From: Streptomyces maremycinicus
GTDB taxonomy: Bacteria; Actinomycetota; Actinomycetes; Streptomycetales; Streptomycetaceae
DNA: 64,000 nt
Reading direction: 5' to 3'
NCBI RefSeq assembly: GCF_001184025.1
Contig: NZ_BBYG01000012.1
Location: forward strand, 496,001 to 560,000
Shown here one piece after another: positions 9,649 through 16,538 of the stretch. The first letter of the stretch is position 1. The number at the start of each line of letters is the position of its first letter. A model generated the notes under the pieces. It was not told where the DNA came from, did no database searches, and saw nothing but the letters and a program-made list of their open reading frames with translations. The position numbers were made by a program, and so were the translations under genes.

Positions 9649-10410
9649 TCAACTGTCCGTCGGATCACTGGCTTTGCGCTTCCGCAGGCGGGCAAGTGCC
9701 TGGCCGGCCCGGCCCGTAACCGCTTTCGCGCTGCTTCCGCGCACTGCCAGTACGCCGAGCACGCCGAGGAAACCGAGCGGTACACCTGCTTCCGGAAGGA
9801 ACATCCCGACGACGGACGCGATGACGAGGATCACATCCGCGAGCACCACGGTGACGCCTCGTCGGCCCGGGTGGTTCTTCACCATCCAGGCGCCGAGGAG
9901 GGCCATTCCGGCGAGGGCCCAGTAGCCGAAGGCGGCGGTGCCGGTGACGGTGGCGCTCGCGTCCTCGCTGGTGCGGGCCGCGTCGCCGACCGCGGAGAAG
10001 TATCCGGTGAAGGCGATGGCGAGGATGCTCACCCCGAGCGCCAGGAGCAGCTGGGTGCGGCGGCGGAGGAACCAGAGCACGAGGCCGAGGAACAGCACGG
10101 TGACCACGGCGACGAAGCTGGAGCCGCTCTGCGAGGCGAGGGTGATCACCGTGTAGAGCGCGGCCACGCCGAAGACGATGCGAGGGAGGAGGCGGACGGC
10201 CCAGGCGTCGTCCTTGTCCTGGTGGAGGAAACGGCGGAGGAGGGGAAGGGCCGGGGCGGAAGTGGTGCTGGGCGCGGGGCTGGTGGGCTCCGGGGCGGTG
10301 GTCTCGTCCGGCCGGTCGGCTGCGGTCTGCTGGGCAGTGCGCGTGGTGCGGGCGGGGCCTGGTGGACGAGAGGTGCGCGGGGTGCGGGCGTTGCCCGGCG
10401 TGCGGCTCAT
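9649..10410 (-). CDS. Polytopic membrane protein of the secretion locus
   Basis: 253 aa. Residues 1-65 are a disordered Pro/Thr/Ala-rich cytoplasmic region. About six hydrophobic helices follow (for example AVVTVLFLGLVLWFL, LALGVSILAIAFTGYF, VVLADVILVIASVVGMF), and the C-terminus is short and basic (RLRKRK). No family is recognised. It lies seven bases downstream of the 414-aa gene, so it is most likely in one operon with the VirB6-like and ATPase genes. It could be an accessory subunit of the secretion channel, but nothing in the sequence proves that. Confidence 0.65.
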   Translation of the reverse strand: MSRTPGNARTPRTSRPPGPARTTRTAQQTAADRPDETTAPEPTSPAPSTTSAPALPLLRRFLHQDKDDAWAVRLLPRIVFGVAALYTVITLASQSGSSFVAVVTVLFLGLVLWFLRRRTQLLLALGVSILAIAFTGYFSAVGDAARTSEDASATVTGTAAFGYWALAGMALLGAWMVKNHPGRRGVTVVLADVILVIASVVGMFLPEAGVPLGFLGVLGVLAVRGSSAKAVTGRAGQALARLRKRKASDPTDS

Positions 10411-10417
10411 GGGCCGG

Positions 10418-11662
10418 TCACACTCCCATTCCGGTGTCGTTCGACTGCTCAGGACCCGGCGGTGCCATCGGGGGAGCCGCAGGGGTGTCGGTCCCCTTCG
10501 GGACGACGACCGACTTCGCCTGCGCGGTGACGCCGGGCAGGAAGTTGTGGGCCTGGACGGCGGCTGCTTCCGTCGTCGGGAGGGTGAGCGAGTCGAGGGG
10601 CGCCGGTCCCGTCCTGGCGTTGACCTTGACGCCGGGCAGGTACTGCCCGTGGGTGCTGACGGCGACGGGCGGTGGTCCCGTCGGTTCGGAACCGCGGAGT
10701 CCGGCCGCCCACTGCTGGTCCTCCACGCTGGGCAGCGTGACCTCGTGGTCCGGTCGCAGGACCTTGATCTCCTCGATGAGCTTCTCCACGTCGGCCGCGC
10801 GAGCGGGACCGTCCATGGTCGCCACCCGGGCGCACACCTCCAGCACGGCGGCGCGCTGCGCCTCGGGGGTGGGGAGCGCTGCCAACTGCTTCAGGTCGAG
10901 GTGCCCCGCCTTGGTCAGCGGCGTGTACTTCGCGTCGTTCTCGTCGTACGAGAAGGTGTGGACCTGGGCGCGAACGGCTTGGGAGGCCAGCAGCTCCTGG
11001 GTCTCCGGCGCAAGGTCGGTGTACTTGCGCGTCGGCGCCGGATACATGAAGTTGATGATGTCGAGTTTGCCGTCCTGGCGGAGCTGACGAGACTCCGTCT
11101 GGTAGGCGACCGTTCCGGGGTTGAGCTCGGCCATGAAGAAGAGGGCTTCGTTCTCCGTCTTCGCGGCGTACTTCTCGGAGAGGGTGCCCCAGGCGTCGTA
11201 GGCCAGGGCCAGGCCCGCCTTCTCGTCCAGGCCCAGCGCGTCCTGCATCTCCGTGTCCCACAGATGCAGCCGGCCCAGCGCCTCACCGCCGGGCGTGCCC
11301 TCCAGGTACCGCAGGGTGTCCGGCACGATCGAGTTCTGTGCCTCGGTGTACGCAGCCGCCATGTGCATGCTGTACAGCTCTTCCCCGGGCTCCCTATTGA
11401 TCTGCGGATGGTCCTCCAGTTGGTAGGACCAGAAGGTCGACCTGGTGTCGGGGGAGGGCAGGTCCATGTCCTGGGCAGCTGCGATCTCCCTCAGCCGCTG
11501 GTGGAGCTGCTTCCTGTACTCCGTGTCCTGGAGGTGGTCGATGCCCGCGCGCAGCCCTCTCGCGATCCGCTTGGCCTCGGCCTCGGTCAGGCCGGGCTCG
11601 ACGGTCCGCTGCCGGTCACGGGCGTTGTCGAGGACTCTGTCCGGGATGTGTGCCTGGATCAC
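10418..11662 (-). CDS. Unknown 414-aa protein with a repeated LPGV motif near the C-terminus
   Basis: Soluble, largely helical protein without recognised family, signal peptide or membrane helix. Residues 1-320 are charged and helix-rich. The last ~70 residues are Pro/Thr-rich and contain a short motif twice: QYLPGVKVNA and NFLPGVTAQA. Because type IV substrates often carry their signal in an unstructured C-terminus, this protein could be a substrate or its adaptor; this is only inference. The start overlaps the stop of the upstream gene by four bases, so the two are translationally coupled. Confidence 0.65.
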   Translation of the reverse strand: MIQAHIPDRVLDNARDRQRTVEPGLTEAEAKRIARGLRAGIDHLQDTEYRKQLHQRLREIAAAQDMDLPSPDTRSTFWSYQLEDHPQINREPGEELYSMHMAAAYTEAQNSIVPDTLRYLEGTPGGEALGRLHLWDTEMQDALGLDEKAGLALAYDAWGTLSEKYAAKTENEALFFMAELNPGTVAYQTESRQLRQDGKLDIINFMYPAPTRKYTDLAPETQELLASQAVRAQVHTFSYDENDAKYTPLTKAGHLDLKQLAALPTPEAQRAAVLEVCARVATMDGPARAADVEKLIEEIKVLRPDHEVTLPSVEDQQWAAGLRGSEPTGPPPVAVSTHGQYLPGVKVNARTGPAPLDSLTLPTTEAAAVQAHNFLPGVTAQAKSVVVPKGTDTPAAPPMAPPGPEQSNDTGMGV

Positions 11663-12267
11663 TCGGCCTCCGGCGGGTAGCAGGTCACTTTGATCGACGC
11701 GCGCCGGAGCGCACCCGGCGCTCGGGCGGATCCCGGCTTGACGGCGAGAACGGTGAGGTGGCCCTCCGGCCCTTCCTCCCGCCAGATCGCCATGCGGTAG
11801 GGGTCCATGTCCTCCAGCCGCAGGTCGCTGGGCATCAGCCAGTGCCGGTCGTGCGGCGGTTCAGGGAAGGCCGGGTCGTCCCAGGCGCCCGCATAGGAAG
11901 GATCGCCGAGCACAGCGCGGGCAGCCTCCACATAGGCGGCCCACGTCTCAGCGGCCTGGGTGAGGACCTCGTCGTTCTCGGACGCGCTGTCCGCGGACAT
12001 GTGCCAACTCGTCCAGCTGAGCTGTTTGACCGGAGCCCAACCGGCGGAGCGCACAGGGAAGAGGGCGAGGTCCTGGCCCGTACCACTGCGCACGGTCAGC
12101 ACCCGCTCCGCCGACGTCGGCTTCCAGCCGAACAGAGCGCACCAGTCGTCCAGTGCCTGACCGGGGTTGGGCGGGCCCGCCCAGACCGCCGGCCAGTCCA
12201 CCTGCTCCAGCCCCCTGAGCTCCTCTGCCAGCTGCTCGGGGCTGCGTTCGATGCTGAGGGTCGTCAT
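11659..12267 (-). CDS. Hypothetical protein, second of a paralogous pair
   Basis: 202 aa, related to the protein encoded at 12305-12934. Both share DWPxVWAG near the N-terminus, a following W-x-P motif, and DPxRxAxWR in the C-terminal half. The fold is not recognisable; there are no membrane segments or catalytic motifs. Length and Trp/Asp content resemble families of small unknown streptomycete proteins often found in tandem copies. It is coupled to the 414-aa gene downstream through a four-base overlap. The pair probably arose by local duplication. Possible roles include immunity or chaperone function for the unknown neighbours, but this is speculation. Confidence 0.65.
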   Translation of the reverse strand: MTTLSIERSPEQLAEELRGLEQVDWPAVWAGPPNPGQALDDWCALFGWKPTSAERVLTVRSGTGQDLALFPVRSAGWAPVKQLSWTSWHMSADSASENDEVLTQAAETWAAYVEAARAVLGDPSYAGAWDDPAFPEPPHDRHWLMPSDLRLEDMDPYRMAIWREEGPEGHLTVLAVKPGSARAPGALRRASIKVTCYPPEAE

Positions 12268-12304
12268 CGCTTGTCACCTTCCTCGCGTTCCGCACGGCTC
12301 CGGT

Positions 12305-12934
12305 TCATCCGCGCCGCGCCTGCCGACGGGACTCCGCGTGGTCGGGGTCATGGCAGACGAGTTCGATCCTCGCATTGGCCGGAACCGGACCACGTCGTGC
12401 CGTTGCTCCGAGCGTCGCCCTGAGCTCGAAGACCGGTGCCTGCGCTACCCGGAACCGCCACACCGCTACGCGGTGCGGGTCCTGGTATTGCGCACGCCAC
12501 CCGGCATCGGGCCAAGGTCCCCGGCCCGGCAGTTCAGGGAAGTCCGGGGTGTCCCAGGTGCCGTGCCAGGTCGGGTTGCCCAGCAGGCCGCGCAGGGCGG
12601 TCAGGCAGGCGGTCCAGCGGGTCTCCGCCAGGTCGGTGACGAGGGCGTTCTCGTCCGTGTCCCGGGCCCGGGCCGACCACACCGTGTGGTCGATCCGGGT
12701 CACCGGGCCGCCCGGCGCGGCGGAGGCCAGGTACAGGCGGCCGCCCAGGGCCGTACGGACGCGCAGTCCCGCCTCGGCCCACAGCGGACGCCAGTCGAAC
12801 CCCGCGCACCACCTCGCCCGCTTCTCCGCGTCCTCCGGGACCCCCGCCCACACCGTGGGCCAGTCCACGCCGATGAGCCGCTCCAGTTCCGCGACCAGTT
12901 GGTCGGGGCTGCGGTCGGCGGTCAGGGCGGGCAT
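12305..12934 (-). CDS. Hypothetical protein, first of a paralogous pair
   Basis: 209 aa, paralogue of 11659-12267, with a 37-base gap between them. Shared features are the start SPxQLxxEL, DWPTVWAGVP, the central acidic stretch before ETRW, and DPHRVAVWR. The C-terminus is basic (ESRRQARRG). The divergence between the copies is large, so the duplication is not recent. It follows the VirB6-like gene by 39 bases and is likely in the same transcription unit. Function unknown. Confidence 0.65.
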   Translation of the reverse strand: MPALTADRSPDQLVAELERLIGVDWPTVWAGVPEDAEKRARWCAGFDWRPLWAEAGLRVRTALGGRLYLASAAPGGPVTRIDHTVWSARARDTDENALVTDLAETRWTACLTALRGLLGNPTWHGTWDTPDFPELPGRGPWPDAGWRAQYQDPHRVAVWRFRVAQAPVFELRATLGATARRGPVPANARIELVCHDPDHAESRRQARRG

Positions 12935-12973
12935 CGGGTGGCTCCTTGGTGGGGGTGGGGCGGCGGGGAGGGG

Positions 12974-15175
12974 CTAGACGCGGCCGCTGGGGCCGCGGGG
13001 GTCCCTCCGGGGCGGCGTGGGTGCCGGGGCGGCGGGTGCCACCGGCGGGTCTGCGGGCCGGGGGCGTGGCGCGGGCACCTGCGGTGCGGGGGCGGCGGGA
13101 GCAGGAGCGGGCGCGGGTGCCGGACGGGACTCGGTCGGCGTCGTCGACTGCGAAGCCGGCGCGCTGCTGGAGCCGCTGACCCGGCGGCCACGAGTGCGGG
13201 GCGCCTCCGGAGCCGGTGAATCCTGGCCTCCCTGCTCGCCGAACTCCCGGTCGTAGTTCTTCTGGGCGACCTGCGAACTCTGGTAGGCCGTCTGCCGCTG
13301 CTCGCGCTTGGACTGACCGAGCCAGCCCTTCTCCTGCATCTTGGCGCGCCCCTTGCCCTTGAAGGCGAGCTTGTCCACCGCCCAGGCGGTTCCGCGTGCC
13401 GTGCTGCCGGTCGCCCGGACCGTGCCCTTGGCCGTGGTGCTCGCGACACGGCCTGTGGTGCGGGCGGTAGAGCCCGCGGCGGACGCGGCTAGCCCGGGTG
13501 CCATTGCGGTCACCTTGCCGGCCATGTCCCCGACGCCGAGAGCGTCGTCCGCGCCCTGGACCTGCGGGCTGAACTTCCCGGACAGCAGGTTCTTGAGCAG
13601 CATGATCACGGCGATCGTGACGAGCAGCAGCATCAGCAGCTGCATACCCAGCGGGATCTGGAGCGGCAGGATCAGCTGGTAGAAGAGCAGCAGGATCGTG
13701 AGGATCACGCCGAACCCGGCGCGCAGGACGAAGCTGTGCACGAAGGTCTGCCACCAGCCCCGCAGCAGCTTCTGCTGGGTCGGGTGGATCGAGATGATCG
13801 CGACCAGGGGCAGCAGGATCACCATGATGAGCGTGACCGCGTGCCACAGCAGGGTCAGAGCGCTGAGCACGATCACCATCAGGCCGACGATCAGCGACGC
13901 GACCAGGGCGTAGACGCCGATGCTGATGCGGTTGGCGGGCTTGTCGCCCGACCACTGCTCGTAGATGCGCGCATTCTCGTTCTTGGCTATGTAGTGGCGC
14001 AGCTCGCCGTACTGGTTCTCCTTCGCCTTGATGATGTCGCCCTTTTCGTTCTCCTCGATTTCGACCGGCGAAGGGTGCTGGTAGTACTCGATGTTCGTCA
14101 CCGACTGGATGATCACCTGCTTGACTCGCAGGTCGGTGCAGCGCTTTTCCGACCCGAAGTCGCACTTCTGGGCGCCCTTGTACTCCATGCGAGCCTTGCC
14201 CGGGTCGCCGAACTGGCCGATGGCCCAGGGGCGGAACGCCAGGGTGTCGTACATGGCACAGCTGGAGATGCGCATGCCGCGCTGGGGTGCGTTGTCAGGC
14301 AGGTCGCAGGGCGGGTCGACACCATCGATCGCACCGTCCAGCACGGCCTCGGTCAGGGCGGCGTTTCCCTGCGCGATTCCTGAGTCGGCCGTTTCGACCA
14401 CGGCCACGTAGTTCCCGTTGACGAGGAACGCCGATACGGCGATCACCACGAACGCGGCCCAGCCGACGCCCGACCAGACCTCACGCATATCGCCCTTGCG
14501 CCACTTGCCGAACACCCAGAGGCCGGTGAGCAGGATCATGGTGGGCACGGCGAGCTTGAAGACACCGTTGTTCAGGCGGTCGACGACGCTGTCGTCACCG
14601 GAGACCGTGCCGTCGTAGAGGGCGGCCAGCGGGCTCGGGTTGGAGGAGATCTCCTTGATGCTGATCGCGGCCCGGCTCATGATCTTGCTCAGGTCGAAGA
14701 TGGCCTGGGCGATGCTGTTGTAGATCTCGTTCTGGAGGCTGCACTCGTCGTCGTCGGCGGCCTGCCCGCGGTCGCCCTGCTGGGCATCGTGCTGGCTCTG
14801 CTGGGTCGAGGCCCAGTTGAGACCGCGCATGGCGCTGAGTTCGTAGAGCGTGTACTTCGACGCGGGACCGTCCATCTTCGTCGCGCCGGCGACGAGTTCG
14901 CGCTTCCCGTCCCATTGCTTCACCGAGGGGAAGATGTTCTCCGCGGCGGGGCCTGGCATGTCGGCCTTCTGGTTGATGCTCTGCTGCGCCCAGTCACAGG
15001 TGTCGAAGAGGGCTTGCGCCTGCTGTGGAGCTGAGAACGAGAGCGCGATCACCCCGAGCACCAGGAACAGCACGGCCCGCGCGGCGATGCCGGTGCTGAT
15101 GAGGTTCTCGCGTAGGGAGCGCCTCGTCCGGGGCCGTGCCGGACGGCCGGAGCGCGGCCGGAAGCGGGTCAGCAT
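12974..15175 (-). CDS. VirB6/TrbL-like polytopic inner-membrane channel protein
   Basis: 733 aa. One N-terminal hydrophobic segment (about 31-50) is followed by a ~155-residue extracytoplasmic region. Two more helices (about 206-250) precede a second ~165-residue exported domain with Cys pairs, then four to five closely spaced helices (about 420-535). The cytoplasmic tail is ~200 residues, first Gly/Ala/Thr-rich, then basic, then Pro/Ala-rich. This layout matches the VirB6/TrbL/ConG class that forms the membrane pore of type IV systems. The basic tail (KGKGRAKMQEKG) could contact the ATPases or DNA. Assignment rests on topology and neighbourhood. Confidence 0.75.
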   Translation of the reverse strand: MLTRFRPRSGRPARPRTRRSLRENLISTGIAARAVLFLVLGVIALSFSAPQQAQALFDTCDWAQQSINQKADMPGPAAENIFPSVKQWDGKRELVAGATKMDGPASKYTLYELSAMRGLNWASTQQSQHDAQQGDRGQAADDDECSLQNEIYNSIAQAIFDLSKIMSRAAISIKEISSNPSPLAALYDGTVSGDDSVVDRLNNGVFKLAVPTMILLTGLWVFGKWRKGDMREVWSGVGWAAFVVIAVSAFLVNGNYVAVVETADSGIAQGNAALTEAVLDGAIDGVDPPCDLPDNAPQRGMRISSCAMYDTLAFRPWAIGQFGDPGKARMEYKGAQKCDFGSEKRCTDLRVKQVIIQSVTNIEYYQHPSPVEIEENEKGDIIKAKENQYGELRHYIAKNENARIYEQWSGDKPANRISIGVYALVASLIVGLMVIVLSALTLLWHAVTLIMVILLPLVAIISIHPTQQKLLRGWWQTFVHSFVLRAGFGVILTILLLFYQLILPLQIPLGMQLLMLLLVTIAVIMLLKNLLSGKFSPQVQGADDALGVGDMAGKVTAMAPGLAASAAGSTARTTGRVASTTAKGTVRATGSTARGTAWAVDKLAFKGKGRAKMQEKGWLGQSKREQRQTAYQSSQVAQKNYDREFGEQGGQDSPAPEAPRTRGRRVSGSSSAPASQSTTPTESRPAPAPAPAPAAPAPQVPAPRPRPADPPVAPAAPAPTPPRRDPRGPSGRV

Positions 15176-15194
15176 GAAAAGCCCTTCGGAGGGA

Positions 15195-15815
15195 TCAGTT
15201 GGCGAAGTAGTTCGTGAGGACGCACCCGTCCACCTCGGCAGGCTCCTGCTTGTAGCCGCTGGGGATCTGGCGTTCCGATTCGCACGACAGGACCACGAGG
15301 CCGGAGTTCTTGAGATCTCCGGTCGTCTCGGCGCCGCCCGGCGCCACCGCGAAGTCCTTGCCGATCAGGATGGACCCGTAGTTCTTGGCGCGCATGGAGG
15401 TCTGGAACTTCTTCATGTCCGACAACACCAACAGCGTGCTGGAGTCGTCGTAGTTGTCCCGGCAGACGGCACGTTCCTTGATCCCCCATGCGGGTTCGCG
15501 CGTCATGTTGTCATCGCCCCAGGCGGGATCGTGGTCTGCAAGGGAGCTGTCGTCGTACTCGGTGCCCGACATGAGATCCAGGCAGGATCCGTGCTCGTTG
15601 AGGAAGTAGGCGATGGACGCCATGTCCGAGGCCTCGGGCAGCTCCGTCCCGGCCGCTTCGCCGCTGCCGTCCTTCCCGCTGCTCGCGCTCGCGCTGGCGC
15701 CCGTCCTGCCGTCGCCGTCGCTGTTTCCGCCGCTCTTGTCGTCGTCGCCGCACGCCGTCATCGACGCCGACATGAGGAGGAGGGCGCCGATGGTGATCGC
15801 TCGCCTGAGTCGCAT
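15195..15815 (-). CDS. Lipoprotein A of a tandem pair
   Basis: 206 aa. A lipoprotein signal peptide (MRLRRAITIGALLL) ends in the lipobox SMTAC, modified Cys at 22. A Ser/Gly/Asp-rich linker and a small domain follow. Outside the lipobox the domain has four Cys at places shared with lipoprotein B: CLDL, AVCRD, LSCES and DGCVLTNY, so probably two disulfides. The motif W-G-I-x-E-R-A-V-C is also shared. Exported and membrane-anchored, located next to VirB6 and VirB4; likely an envelope component of the machine. No family recognised. Confidence 0.75.
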   Translation of the reverse strand: MRLRRAITIGALLLMSASMTACGDDDKSGGNSDGDGRTGASASASSGKDGSGEAAGTELPEASDMASIAYFLNEHGSCLDLMSGTEYDDSSLADHDPAWGDDNMTREPAWGIKERAVCRDNYDDSSTLLVLSDMKKFQTSMRAKNYGSILIGKDFAVAPGGAETTGDLKNSGLVVLSCESERQIPSGYKQEPAEVDGCVLTNYFAN

Positions 15816-15828
15816 GGGGTTTCTCGCC

Positions 15829-16473
15829 TTACTCGGGGACGTAGTTGGTCAGGACGCAGCCGTCCACGAGGGCCGGCTCCTTCTCGAAGCCGCTCGGCAC
15901 CGTGAGGTCCGCATCGCATGCCAGGAATCTCAGGCCGGACTGCTGGAGGCCGCGGATCGCCTCGTCGCCGACCGGAACGACCGCGAAGTCCTCGCCGACC
16001 AGGAACTCGTCGCCGTTCAACTTGGCGGCGGCCTGGAACTTCGTCATGTCGGAGACGCTGAGCAGCGCGATGGGCCCGCCCGCGCCGTCCGCGCACACGG
16101 CGCGTTCCTCGATGCCCCAGATCGGGTCCTCCGACTCGTCCGTGCCCCAGGCCTCACCGTCGTTGTCGGCGTCGTACTCGTCGCCCGTCGTCACGTCCTG
16201 GCAGGGGGTGTACTGGTTCAGGTACTCGGCGATCGAGGCCGTGTCCGACGCCTTGGGCAGGCCGTCGGCCGTGGACTGTCCGGTGGAGTCACCCGCGCCG
16301 GCGTCACCCGCACCGGCCTCGGAGCCCGTCTCCGAGCCGCCGTCCGCGCCGAAGACGGAGTCCGCCCCGGTCCTGGTCCCCGACCCGGACTCCGCGTCCG
16401 ACCCGCACCCGCTCAGCGTCACGAGCAGGGCGAGGGCCGCGGCCCCGGTGGCGAGACTTCTGGACAGGCGCAC
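15829..16473 (-). CDS. Lipoprotein B of a tandem pair
   Basis: 214 aa from the GTG at 16473, with a GAGGAGG site ten bases upstream. The signal VRLSRSLATGAAALALL leads to the lipobox TLSGC. After a long Gly/Ser/Asp/Glu linker, the C-terminal domain has the same four-Cys pattern as lipoprotein A (CQDV, AVCAD, LACDA, DGCVLTNY). An in-frame ATG at 16542 overlaps the VirB4 stop, which would add 23 residues and mask the signal peptide; the GTG is preferred. The pair is a duplication of an unknown extracytoplasmic module. Confidence 0.75.
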   Translation of the reverse strand: MRLSRSLATGAAALALLVTLSGCGSDAESGSGTRTGADSVFGADGGSETGSEAGAGDAGAGDSTGQSTADGLPKASDTASIAEYLNQYTPCQDVTTGDEYDADNDGEAWGTDESEDPIWGIEERAVCADGAGGPIALLSVSDMTKFQAAAKLNGDEFLVGEDFAVVPVGDEAIRGLQQSGLRFLACDADLTVPSGFEKEPALVDGCVLTNYVPE

Positions 16474-16538
16474 GGTGGAACGGCCTCCTCGGTGGGTGTG
16501 CGGGTGGGTGTGCGGGCGGGTGGTGCCGATGCGACGCG

